A DNA stretch of 64,000 nt, from contig NZ_CP048289.1 of the NCBI RefSeq assembly GCF_014084105.1, positions 7,573,922 through 7,637,921 of the forward strand. The letters run 5' to 3'. This stretch comes from Streptacidiphilus sp. P02-A3a (GTDB lineage Bacteria > Actinomycetota > Actinomycetes > Streptomycetales > Streptomycetaceae). Below the pieces are notes generated by a model. That model saw only the letters and a program-made list of their open reading frames with translations, was not told the DNA's origin and did not search any database. Made by a program: the position numbers and the translations under genes. Positions within the stretch are counted from its first letter, which is position 1, and each line of letters starts with the position of its first letter. Shown here one piece after another: positions 37,730 through 47,487 of this stretch.

Positions 37730-38440
37730 CTACTCGCCCCGGGACAGGCCGTTGCGGTAGGCGTACCCCACGGCCTGTGCGCGGTCCCTGACCCCGGTCT
37801 TGGCGAACAGATTGTTGATGTGTGTCTTCACCGTGGCCATGCTGACGAAGAGCCGGGCGGCGATCTCGGTGTTGGAGAGCCCGTCCGCGATCAACCCCAG
37901 TACCTGCGCCTCACGCGCCGTCAGCCCGTCGGGCAGCTGCGCCGCCACCGGCACCGGCCGCGCCGGCGGCTCCGGCCGGGGCCGCTCGCCGCCCGCGCCG
38001 GGGGCACCGGCCCGGGCGATGTACTCCAGCAGCCGGGCCTGGATCTGCGGGGACAGTCCCGCCGCACCGGAGCGGACGTCGGTGATCGCCCGGGCGATCT
38101 CCTCGCCCCCGGCGTCCTTGGTCAGGTAGCCGCGCGCGCCCGCCGCCAGCGCCGGGAACAGCGAGTCGTCGTCGGCGTAGGTGGTCAGGATCACCACCTC
38201 GGTACCCGGGTGCCCGGAGCGGATCCGCCGGGTCGCCTCCACCCCGTCGCAGCGCGGCATCCGCAGGTCCATCAGCACCACGTCCGGCGCCTGTTCGGCG
38301 ACCAGCCGCACGGCCTCCTCGCCGTCCACCGCCGCACCCACGACCTCGATCCCCGGCAGCAGGCCGAGCAGCATCACGATGCCCTCGCGTACCACCTTCT
38401 GGTCGTCGGCGACCAGCACCCGCACCACGTTCTCGCTCAT
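37730..38440 (-). CDS. NarL/LuxR family response regulator
   Basis: 236 residues. Receiver domain with acidic pair ADD near residue 12, phosphorylated Asp-58 in VLMDLRMP and Lys in YLTKDAGG. A Pro-rich linker leads to a LuxR-type helix-turn-helix: LTAREAQVLGLIADGLSNTEIAARLFVSMATVKTHINNLF. It starts ten bases after the kinase stop, so both are co-translated. The targets probably include the downstream DUF485-symporter pair, since the genes run in the same direction. Confidence 0.93.
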   Translation of the reverse strand: MSENVVRVLVADDQKVVREGIVMLLGLLPGIEVVGAAVDGEEAVRLVAEQAPDVVLMDLRMPRCDGVEATRRIRSGHPGTEVVILTTYADDDSLFPALAAGARGYLTKDAGGEEIARAITDVRSGAAGLSPQIQARLLEYIARAGAPGAGGERPRPEPPARPVPVAAQLPDGLTAREAQVLGLIADGLSNTEIAARLFVSMATVKTHINNLFAKTGVRDRAQAVGYAYRNGLSRGE

Positions 38441-38449
38441 CGGGCCAGC

Positions 38450-39607
38450 CTAGGGCGTGGGCACGCTCAGCAGTACGCGGAATCCACCCGCCTCGGGCCC
38501 GGCCAGCAGCGAGCCGCCGAGCAGTTCGGCGCGCTCGCGCATGCCCAGCAGACCGTAGCCGCTGCCGCTCCCCGCCAGCTCCCCACCGCCCTCCGAGACC
38601 CCGTTCCTGACCTCCAACTCGACCGTACCGGCCAGGTACGACAACCGGACCCGGCAGTCCGCCCCCGGGGCGTGCTTGCGGACGTTGGTCAGCGCCTCCT
38701 GCGCGGTACGCCGCACCGCGACCCCGACCTCGGCGCCCAGCGGGCGGACCTCGCCCTCGATCACCAGCGCCGCGCCGTCGGCGTTCGCCAGCGTCGCCAG
38801 GTACTCGCCCACCGGCACGAACTCGCCGCGCAGCGCCGACAGCGCGGCCCGGGTCTCGGCCAGGCCGTCCTGCGCCATCCGCCGCGCGGAGACGATCCGT
38901 TCCCGCAGCTGCTCGCGCTCCGCCCCGGCGTCCAGCATCAGCCGCGCCGCCTCCAGGTGGACCAGCTGCGCGGACAGGCTGTGCGCCAGCACGTCGTGGA
39001 TCTCCCGGGCGATCCTGGCCCGTTCGGCGAGCGCGGCCGACTCCGCCTCGGCGGCCCGCGCCGCCCGCTCCTGCGCCAGCAGCCGGTACGTCTGCGCCCG
39101 CGCCTCCCAGTCCAGCCGGGCGACGTAGCCCAGCGCGCCCAGGCCGAGCACCGTCCCGAGGTTGCCCAGCCAGCCCGACTCCGGAACCAGCAGGATGAAC
39201 AGCAGCACCGAGATCGTGGTCAGCGGCACCGCCACCACCAGCGGCAGGCGCTGCATCGACGCCATCGCGAGGGCGCAGAGCAGCACGATGGAGATCACCT
39301 CGCCGCCCAGTCGCAGCGACAGCATCGAGGCGCTGAGCACCACCGCCAGCCAGAGCACGCAGGGCAGCACCCGCAGCCGCGGCGAGACCCGGAGGAACCG
39401 CCAGAAGGCGAACATCCCGACCACCGCGGCCACCGCCACCACCAGCTCGTGGTCGCCCCGCAGCGTAGAGTTGACGAAGGTGAACCACAGCGCCACGCCC
39501 AGCCCGACCACCCGGCCGACCACGCCGGACCAGCGCCGGGCCGGGGTCATCCCCTGCCGCTGCAACGCCTCCCTGGACGGCCAGCTCGTCCAGTCGTCCT
39601 GTTCCAC
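38450..39607 (-). CDS. Sensor histidine kinase (HisKA_3, NarX/DesK-type)
   Basis: 385 residues from a GTG. About five membrane helices (residues 30-150) are followed by a coiled coil and the HisKA_3 phosphoacceptor ERARIAREIHDVLAHSLSAQL (His in REIHDVLAH). The ATPase domain has AVRRTAQEALTNVRKHA and GSGYGLLGMRERAELLGG. Phosphate passes to the regulator encoded next. The Shine-Dalgarno GAGGGG is inside the 3' arm of a 20-bp hairpin (39615-39658), so translation may be restricted. An ATG at 39676 is in frame but overlaps the preceding gene. Confidence 0.9.
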   Translation of the reverse strand: MEQDDWTSWPSREALQRQGMTPARRWSGVVGRVVGLGVALWFTFVNSTLRGDHELVVAVAAVVGMFAFWRFLRVSPRLRVLPCVLWLAVVLSASMLSLRLGGEVISIVLLCALAMASMQRLPLVVAVPLTTISVLLFILLVPESGWLGNLGTVLGLGALGYVARLDWEARAQTYRLLAQERAARAAEAESAALAERARIAREIHDVLAHSLSAQLVHLEAARLMLDAGAEREQLRERIVSARRMAQDGLAETRAALSALRGEFVPVGEYLATLANADGAALVIEGEVRPLGAEVGVAVRRTAQEALTNVRKHAPGADCRVRLSYLAGTVELEVRNGVSEGGGELAGSGSGYGLLGMRERAELLGGSLLAGPEAGGFRVLLSVPTP

Positions 39608-39614
39608 GTGTGAA

Positions 39615-39658
39615 CCCCTCGTCCGGTCGGCGGCTGCCGCCGCCGACCGGACGAGGGG
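39615..39658 (-). promoter_or_regulatory. 20-bp hairpin that also contains the kinase ribosome binding site
   Basis: Perfect arms 39615-39634 and 39639-39658 with a four-base loop. On the minus-strand RNA the 3' arm ends in GAGGGG, seven bases from the kinase GTG, so folding would hide the Shine-Dalgarno. It may act as terminator of the upstream gene, as translation brake, or both. Confidence 0.6.
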
Positions 39659-39679
39659 AAGGCTCATGCTGCTCATCGT

Positions 39680-40168
39680 TCAGCTCGCGGCAGAGACACG
39701 GTACGCCGGGCTCAGGTCCCGTGCCCGCCAGGTCACCACCGCGGAACGGACCAGCAGCAGCGCGGCCAGCGACAGCAGCACCCCGCCCTCACCGGTGGCC
39801 ACGCCCAGCGACGAGCCGAGCGCGATCAGTGCCACCCGGATCAGCACCATCCCGGTCCAGGCGAAGGCGGTGGCCTTGGTGCCCTTGGCCCAGATCACCC
39901 CGCTCGCGTCCCGCCAGACCCGGGTGGTGAAGCCCCAGACGGCGCCCATGCCGACCTCCACCACCACTCCGATGATCAGCAGCGCGGCGGCGGTGGCCTG
40001 GTGGTGCGGGTCCAGCAGGTTGTGCGACCGCAGGCCCATGAACGCGAGTACGGCGGGGAGGATCAGCATCCGCCGGGCGTCGCCGCTGAACTGGCGGGCC
40101 CGGAACTGACGGGCGACGACCCAGGCCACGACGACCACGATCAGTGCGATGTTCTCGACGCTGGACAT
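39680..40168 (-). CDS. CcdC-like (DUF1453-type) integral membrane protein
   Basis: 162 residues, with four to five membrane helices: IALIVVVVAWVVARQF, LILPAVLAFMGLR, ALLIIGVVVEVGMGAVWG, TGMVLIRVALIALG, and a C-terminal helix. The sequence GFTTRVWRDASGVIWAKGTKATAFAW is typical of the DUF1453/CcdC family in actinobacteria. No catalytic function is established. The gene is first in the leftward run ahead of the kinase. It may be unrelated to the two-component system or serve as its membrane partner. Confidence 0.7.
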   Translation of the reverse strand: MSSVENIALIVVVVAWVVARQFRARQFSGDARRMLILPAVLAFMGLRSHNLLDPHHQATAAALLIIGVVVEVGMGAVWGFTTRVWRDASGVIWAKGTKATAFAWTGMVLIRVALIALGSSLGVATGEGGVLLSLAALLLVRSAVVTWRARDLSPAYRVSAAS

Positions 40169-40273
40169 CTGTTCCTCCGGACTCGGGCGGTGGGCGTCCC
40201 TACACCGAAGAATCTACGGATCAGCGCTGTTCACAGCGTCGGAGCCAGGGTTGACCGGCGGATGGAGACGGCC

Positions 40274-40291
40274 CTCCACCCGGGGGTGGAG
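40274..40291. terminator. Hairpin downstream of parE
   Basis: CTCCACCC followed by GGGTGGAG (40274-40281 and 40284-40291), flanked by GGCC and GGGCC that can extend the stem. It is 28 bp beyond the parE stop. Confidence 0.5.
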
Positions 40292-40319
40292 CGGGCCGCC
40301 CCCGTCGCGCGGGCGGTAC

Positions 40320-42458
40320 TCAGGCGTCGATGCGGGAGCGGTCGAGGGTGGCGGCGGAGTCGACGATGAACTGCTTGCGGGGGGCGACGTCGTTGCCCAT
40401 GAGCAGGTCGAAGACGCGTTCGGCGGCGTCCAGGTCACCGACGTTGATCCGGCGCAGGGTCCGCTTGCGCGGATCCAGCGTGGTCTCCGCGAGCTGGTCG
40501 GCGTCCATCTCGCCCAGGCCCTTGTACCGCTGGACGGGCTCCTTCCAGCGCTGGCCCTTGCGCTGAAGCTCCAACAGCGTGTTCCGCAACTCGTTGTCCG
40601 AGTACGTGTACACGTACTTGTCCTGGCCCTTGCGGGGGCTGGTCAACTCGATCCGGTGCAGCGGCGGAACGGCCGAGAACACCCGGCCCGCCTCCACCAT
40701 CGGCCGCATGTAGCGCTGGAACAACGTCAGCAACAGGATCCGGATGTGCGCCCCGTCGACATCGGCGTCAGCCAGCAGCACGATCTTGCCGTACCTGGCC
40801 TGGTCGATCTCGAACGTCCGGCCCGACCCCGCCCCTATGACCTGGATGATCGCCGCACACTCGGCGTTCTTGAGCATGTCCGAGACCGAGGCCTTCTGGA
40901 CGTTGAGGATCTTCCCGCGGATCGGCAGCAGCGCCTGGAACTCCGAGTTGCGGGCGACCTTCGCCGTCCCCAGCGCCGAGTCGCCCTCCACGATGAACAG
41001 CTCGCTGCGGTCCACGTCGTCGCTGCGGCAGTCGGCCAGCTTCGCCGGCAGCGAGCTGGTCTCCAACGCCGTCTTCCGCCGCTGCGCGTCCTTGTGCTGG
41101 CGCGCCGCGACCCTGGTCCGTGCCGCCGCCACCACCTTGTCCATCACCGCCCGGGCCTGCGCCTTGTCGTCACGCCTGGTCGACGTCAGGAACGCCTTCA
41201 GCTCCCGGGCCACCACCGCCGCCACGATCCGGGTCGCGGCCGAAGTGCCCAGCACCTCCTTGGTCTGCCCCTCGAACTGCGGCTCGGCCAACCGCACGGT
41301 GACCACCGCGGTCAGCCCCTCGGTCGCGTCGTCCTTGGTGATGTCGTCCTCGGCCACCCGCAGCAGCTTCGCCGCCCGCAGCGCCTCACCCAGGGTCTTG
41401 GTCAGCGACCGCTCGAAACCCGAGACATGGGTACCGCCCTTGGGCGTGGCGATGATGTTCACGAACGAACGCAGGGTGGTGTCGTAGCCGGTGCCCCAGC
41501 GCAGCGCGATGTCCACCCCCAGTTCCCGGGTGACCTCGGTCGGGGTCATGTGGCCGACCTCGTCCAGCACCGGCACGGTCTCCTTGAAGCTGCCCGTCCC
41601 GGTCAACCGCAGCGTGTCGCACACCGGCTTGTCCGGCGCCAGGTAGTCGCAGAACTCCGCGATCCCGCCGTCGAATCGGAACGTCTGCTCATCGACCGGC
41701 CCACCGTCCACCGCCCGCTCGTCGCGCACCACGATGGTCAGCCCCGGCACCAGGAACGCCGTCTGCCGCGCCCGCGCGTGCAGGTGCTCCAACGACAGCC
41801 GCGCGTCCTTCAGGAAGATCTGCCGATCCGCCCAGTACCGGATCCGCGTCCCGGTACGTCCGCGCGGCGCCTTCCTGACCTTGGCCAGGCCGCCGACCGC
41901 CGCCGAGGCCGGGGTGAACGCACCCTCCGGCCCCTCGCCCGCGAACGTGCCGGGAGCGCCGCGCCGGAAGCTGATCGCGTGGGTGTGGCCGCCCCGGTCC
42001 ACCTCGACGTCCAGGCGCGCGGACAGCGCGTTCACCACCGAGGCGCCGACGCCGTGCAGACCACCGGAGGCCGCGTAGGAGCCGCCGCCGAACTTCCCCC
42101 CGGCGTGCAGCTTGGTCATCACCACCTCGACCCCGGACAGACCGGTCTTGGGCTCGACGTCGACCGGGATGCCGCGGCCGTTGTCGCGGACCTCGACCGA
42201 GCTGTCCGGCCGCAGCTGCACCTCGATCCGGTCGCAGTAGCCGGCCAGCGCCTCGTCCACCGCGTTGTCGATGATCTCCCACAGGCAGTGCATCAGGCCG
42301 CGGCTGTCCGTGGAGCCGATGTACATGCCGGGGCGCTTGCGCACCGCCTCCAGGCCCTCAAGGACGAGGAGGTGCCGCGCGGTGTAGTTGGAGCCGTCGT
42401 TGCTGGACCCGCCGCCCCGCAGGGCACTGGTGGTCTGCACGGTCGTTTCGGCGGTCAC
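40320..42458 (-). CDS. parE: DNA topoisomerase IV subunit B
   Basis: 712 residues. GHKL ATPase domain: LVLEGLEAVRKRPGMYIGS, EIIDNAVDEALAGYCD, EVRDNGRGIPVDVEPKTG and GGLHGVGASVVNALS. The TOPRIM domain has LFIVEGDSALGTAK and LLADADVDGAHIRILLLTLF. The C-terminus is RYKGLGEMDADQLAETTLDP. Partner of ParC in chromosome decatenation. The GTG at 42458 is taken as the start. Upstream lies a 470-bp gap with a LexA-box-like motif. From memory parE lies next to hrdB in S. coelicolor as well. Confidence 0.93.
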   Translation of the reverse strand: MTAETTVQTTSALRGGGSSNDGSNYTARHLLVLEGLEAVRKRPGMYIGSTDSRGLMHCLWEIIDNAVDEALAGYCDRIEVQLRPDSSVEVRDNGRGIPVDVEPKTGLSGVEVVMTKLHAGGKFGGGSYAASGGLHGVGASVVNALSARLDVEVDRGGHTHAISFRRGAPGTFAGEGPEGAFTPASAAVGGLAKVRKAPRGRTGTRIRYWADRQIFLKDARLSLEHLHARARQTAFLVPGLTIVVRDERAVDGGPVDEQTFRFDGGIAEFCDYLAPDKPVCDTLRLTGTGSFKETVPVLDEVGHMTPTEVTRELGVDIALRWGTGYDTTLRSFVNIIATPKGGTHVSGFERSLTKTLGEALRAAKLLRVAEDDITKDDATEGLTAVVTVRLAEPQFEGQTKEVLGTSAATRIVAAVVARELKAFLTSTRRDDKAQARAVMDKVVAAARTRVAARQHKDAQRRKTALETSSLPAKLADCRSDDVDRSELFIVEGDSALGTAKVARNSEFQALLPIRGKILNVQKASVSDMLKNAECAAIIQVIGAGSGRTFEIDQARYGKIVLLADADVDGAHIRILLLTLFQRYMRPMVEAGRVFSAVPPLHRIELTSPRKGQDKYVYTYSDNELRNTLLELQRKGQRWKEPVQRYKGLGEMDADQLAETTLDPRKRTLRRINVGDLDAAERVFDLLMGNDVAPRKQFIVDSAATLDRSRIDA

Positions 42459-42929
42459 GCGGGCACTTCTCCTCGGTCTGGTCCGACTGCTGCTCTGCCG
42501 TCTGTCTGCCGCACGGCGCTACGCGGAGCGCGAACACGGCCGCTTTCCCTGGCTTCCGGTCGGGCACCCGGTGCACCATGGCGTCAATGCTGCCGGGTTG
42601 CAGGCTACCGGTGAGCGGGCTGGGGCTTCTGCTTCGACCTGCGCGGGGCTTATGCTACGCGCACTTCGCACGGACGTTCGATATCACGTTCGAGTGAAGC
42701 GCACGCCACAGCCTGCGGCACGCATGAACCACCGGCAGTCCGGGCACGTCCTCTCTGACAAGAGAATGTAAACAGCGGCAGCGCCAACGCCGCCTCCAAC
42801 CCCCCGGCACAACGGCCGGGCCGACCGCCCCGGAAGCACCACAAAAGAAAAGCCGCGAGCGGGAACGTTTTCGGCCTGGTTGGATGTTGACCCTGGTACG
42901 ACAGCTCGTCGAGCTAGAGAAGAGGCGAC
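42459..42929. other. 470-bp divergent control region between parE and the zinc-ribbon gene
   Basis: No gene is seen. At 42678-42693 TCGATATCACGTTCGA resembles the actinobacterial LexA box (TCGAAC-N4-GTTCGA) with one perfect half. TTGACC at 42887-42892 could be a -35 for the rightward gene. GC content dips in 42770-42890 (runs such as ACAAAAGAAAAG), as expected for promoters. Confidence 0.4.
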
Positions 42930-43160
42930 GTGACTACAGTTCTGACCCCCGCGAGCCCGCTGACCGCAGCTGACCGCTGCGACCGGTGCGGCGCCCAGGC
43001 ATACCTGCGCGTTGTGCTGGCATCCGGCGGCGAGCTGCTCTTCTGCGCTCACCACGGCCGCAAGTTCGAGCCGGAGTTGAAGAAGATCGCAGCTGACATA
43101 CAGGACGAGACCGGCCGGCTGACGGCCGCACCCGCTTCCCCGAGCGACGAGGACCACTGA
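42930..43160 (+). CDS. Small zinc-ribbon protein (DUF7455-type)
   Basis: 76 residues from a GTG with AGAGGCGAC upstream. The core is ADRCDRCGAQAYLRVVLASG followed by LLFCAHHGRKFEP: a Cys-x-x-Cys and Cys-x-x-His pair that should hold zinc. Small proteins of this type accompany hrdB in Streptomyces genomes and are annotated as DUF7455. Function is unknown; RNA polymerase or nucleic-acid binding would fit the fold and place. Confidence 0.85.
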   Translation: MTTVLTPASPLTAADRCDRCGAQAYLRVVLASGGELLFCAHHGRKFEPELKKIAADIQDETGRLTAAPASPSDEDH

Positions 43161-43161
43161 C

Positions 43162-43268
43162 GCTGTTCCGGACCGCCGTACGGCGGTTTCCGGACAGCCG
43201 GACAGTGTGCTGACAGTCGACGACCAGAGCAGGCCGGGTGGAGAACCACAGGTCCTCCACCCGGCCTG
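43162..43268. terminator. Two hairpins between the zinc-ribbon gene and the protease gene
   Basis: The first stem (43162-43198) starts one base after the TGA and pairs GCTGT-TCCGGA-CCGCC with GGCGG-TT-TCCGGA-CAGC. The second has perfect 14-bp arms (43230-43243 and 43255-43268). They separate convergent genes. The following DNA (43321-43375) has short GGTGTCG repeats. Confidence 0.75.
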
Positions 43269-43379
43269 ACTGTGTCACAGGTCACATTTCATCAATCCGA
43301 CCGCACCGAGCCGCAGTCGGGGCGTGTCCATCCGGACACGCTCCGTGTCTTCGGTCGGTGTCGCTCGGTGTCGCACTGG

Positions 43380-44216
43380 TCACAGGTGGGCCCTGACCGC
43401 CTCGGTCATGGCCGCGACCCGGGTGTAGACCCCTGGGTGCCCGGCCTCCGCGCAGCCCGTCCCCCAGGACACCAGGCCCGCCAGCCGCCCGGCCACCACC
43501 AGCGGTCCGCCGCTGTCACCCTGGCAGGCATCGCGCCCACCGGTGGCCTGCTCCCCCGCGCAGACCATGGTGCTCGCCTGGAAGACGCCGTCCACACCAC
43601 CCGGGTAGTCCCGGGCGCAGGTGCCGTCGGCGATCATCGGCACCTGGACCGAGTGCAGCTGCGTCGCGTAGTCGCCGTCGCCGCGCAGGTCGCCCCAGCC
43701 GAAGACGGTCGCCGTCGTCCCGGCCCGGTACGGCGCCGACTGGCCCTGCGGCACCAGCGGCAGCACCGCCCGCCCCGGCTGCGGCGCGGCGAGGGTGAGC
43801 ACCGCCACGTCCCACATGTTGCTGCGCATCGAGTAGTCCGGATCGACCCACACCTGGGAGACCGCCACCTCGGCGCCGTCGTCAGAGGTCAGATCCGTGC
43901 GGCCGACGATGACCCGGAGGTCGGGACGATCGGCCGGCTGCATGGTGGACTCGTCGTACAGGCAGTGGGCGGCGGTCACCACCTTGGTCGGAGTGACCAG
44001 AGTGCCCCCGCAGAACTGCCCGGACCGGCTGTCCCCGTAGACCGACCGGCTGGACAGCGCGACCATCCACGGGTACTGCCCGGTGGTCACCGAGCCGCCA
44101 CCGACGATGGCGTGCGCCGGGATGGGTCCCACCGCCAGCGCCGCGGGAAGGGCCGCGAGCAGGACCAACAGGACTCTGCGTCCCGCTGCTCGTTCGGACC
44201 TGGACGCGCACGTCAT
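43380..44216 (-). CDS. Secreted trypsin-like serine protease (S1 family)
   Basis: About 278 residues. Signal peptide: basic start MTCASRSERAAGRR, hydrophobic core VLLVLLAALPAALAVG and AHA before the mature N-terminus IVGG. Triad: His in VVTAAHCLY, Asp in MWDVAVL, Ser in CQGDSGGPLV. The residue six before the serine is Asp (DACQGDSGG), giving a trypsin-like pocket for Lys/Arg. Because IVGG follows the signal cleavage site directly, activation may need no separate propeptide. A GTG at 44234 is an alternative start. There is no chitin-binding or other extra domain. Confidence 0.88.
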   Translation of the reverse strand: MTCASRSERAAGRRVLLVLLAALPAALAVGPIPAHAIVGGGSVTTGQYPWMVALSSRSVYGDSRSGQFCGGTLVTPTKVVTAAHCLYDESTMQPADRPDLRVIVGRTDLTSDDGAEVAVSQVWVDPDYSMRSNMWDVAVLTLAAPQPGRAVLPLVPQGQSAPYRAGTTATVFGWGDLRGDGDYATQLHSVQVPMIADGTCARDYPGGVDGVFQASTMVCAGEQATGGRDACQGDSGGPLVVAGRLAGLVSWGTGCAEAGHPGVYTRVAAMTEAVRAHL

Positions 44217-44349
44217 GACACCCACCCGTTTCACCGCTCCGCCGTTCGGACGCCACAGCGTAGTTGGGCGGTCACCCCGTGCGTCCAATCAACGCACCAC
44301 CAGACGGGTGAGCACGTCCCTTCGAGGGGTGACACCCCCGCCGGACGAC

Positions 44350-44398
44350 CGGACGGCCGTGGGCCCGGAGCGCACTGCTCCGGGCCCACGGCCGTCCG
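44350..44398. terminator. Hairpin terminator downstream of hrdB
   Basis: Perfect 22-bp arms (44350-44371 and 44377-44398) with a five-base loop lie 17 bp beyond the hrdB stop. Confidence 0.85.
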
Positions 44399-44414
44399 AC
44401 TGGTGCCGGGTGCG

Positions 44415-46043
<1,629 letters not shown>

Positions 46044-46447
46044 GAACAACCTCTCGGACGTGAGTGGACAGAAACCCGCCCGAGAGGGGCAGGTTCTGGA
46101 AAACTACGGAACAAACTGCTGGAGTGGAGCCTGGTGACCTCGGGAGGGGCTGGACCCTCCGTGTGCCACCTCCGTACACATCGCTGCTCGGAGAGAAGTG
46201 TTACGCCTGCTTTTGGTGGCGCAGGTCACACTCCTCCACTGGGCATCCCTGTAGGCATACCCCGAACAACACCGGGAGGCGGACTCTCATTCCGCCGGTC
46301 GCCCGATCCAGTGACTCAGCCGGTTGACCTCGGTGGACACGCCCGGGTCCGATCCGGGCGCGCCCGGCGAACCGGAACGGCGGCCACCGCAGACGCGGGA
46401 GACCGCCGCCTGGGATCAGGGCGACGGTCTCCTCGGGGGCCGGGTGC
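46044..46447. other. Promoter region of hrdB and 3' flank of the whiH-like gene
   Basis: About 400 bp without a gene. A stem with one mismatch at 46398-46410/46420-46432 lies just past the stop of the whiH-like gene and may end its transcript. hrdB promoters must lie in 46050-46390; on the minus strand GTGACC and TAACAC elements near 46230 and 46200 are suggestive, but their spacing (about 20) is not ideal. Confidence 0.45.
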
Positions 46448-47356
46448 TCAGTGTTCGCGCGGCGCGGGCACCACATGGTCGATCTCGGGGTGGACGGTGA
46501 GCAGCGCCCGCATGGCCGCCTCGGCCGCGGTGCCGTCGCCGGTGCCGAGGGCGTCCACCAGCCGGGTGTGCAGCCCGACCGAGGGCTCGGAGGGCCGTTC
46601 GCAGGCGGTGATCGGGCCGCCCGAGACGTTGAGTGCGGCGCCGACGATCCCGGCCAGGTGCTCCAGCATCCGGTTGCCGGAGAGCTCCAGCAGCAGGGTG
46701 TGGAACTCGTTGTCGGCCCGGCTGAAGGTGACCTGGTCGCCCTGGTCGGCGGCGTGGCTCATGATCTCGGTCATGTCCACCATCCGCTGGTGGATCTCGT
46801 CCCGGCCGTGCCCGGCGGCGAGCCTGGCGGCGAGCGGTTCGATCGCCCAGCGCAGTTCGAAGAGCTCGCGGCGCTGGTCGTCGCGCTGCGGGCCGTAGGC
46901 CCGCCACTCGATGATGTCCGGGTCGAGCAGGTTCCAGTCGGCGACCGGCCGCACCCTGGTCCCGACATTGGGACGGGCGCTGACCAGGCCCTTGGCCTCC
47001 AGCACCCGCAGCGACTCGCGGACGACGGTGCGGGACACCTCGAACCGCTGGCCGATCTCCTCCGGCACGAGCGGCCGGTCGGCGCCCAGGTCGCCGGAGA
47101 CGATCATCTGTCCGAGCTGCTGGACGAGCTGGCCGTGCAGCCCCCGGCCACGGCTGCCGGGGCTGCGGCGCGGGGCCCGGGAGAGCTCCGGCTCGGTACT
47201 GTCCCAACGCGGCGAGGGCCCGGGGGCGCCACGCTCGGGGAAGGCCCGGTCGGCGGTGCGTTCACCGACCGGGAAGCGGTCCAGCTCGCCGACGCCGGGA
47301 CGGGGCGTGTCGGACAGGCGGGCAGTGGTCATGGGGGGATGCGCAACGGTACTCAC
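46448..47356 (-). CDS. whiH: FadR/GntR family regulator, WhiH-like sporulation factor
   Basis: About 302 residues. GntR winged helix: GRGLHGQLVQQLGQMIVSGD then VPEEIGQRFEVSRTVVRESLRVLEAKGLV. The FCD ligand domain follows: ELFELRWAIEPLAARLAAG, FHTLLLELSGNRMLEHL and HTRLVDALGTGD. In S. coelicolor the gene next to hrdB is whiH, encoding exactly this type of regulator, needed for sporulation septation; the name rests on family and position. The start is uncertain: the GTG at 47356 has AAAGGAG very close (two bases), the ATG at 47332 has no site. Upstream, TCAA and GCGATCA with a 14-base spacer are a weak match to a sigma-WhiG promoter. Confidence 0.8.
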   Translation of the reverse strand: MSTVAHPPMTTARLSDTPRPGVGELDRFPVGERTADRAFPERGAPGPSPRWDSTEPELSRAPRRSPGSRGRGLHGQLVQQLGQMIVSGDLGADRPLVPEEIGQRFEVSRTVVRESLRVLEAKGLVSARPNVGTRVRPVADWNLLDPDIIEWRAYGPQRDDQRRELFELRWAIEPLAARLAAGHGRDEIHQRMVDMTEIMSHAADQGDQVTFSRADNEFHTLLLELSGNRMLEHLAGIVGAALNVSGGPITACERPSEPSVGLHTRLVDALGTGDGTAAEAAMRALLTVHPEIDHVVPAPREH

Positions 47357-47487
47357 ATCTCCTTTGTCGGCCTTCACGCGCCGCGCCTTGAGGAATTTCG
47401 TGAAAAGCACACGAAAGGGTGATCGCTCATCCCTGCATAATTGACGTCATTCTGGATGTATCGCCCATAGCGCACCGCCGGGGCCCC

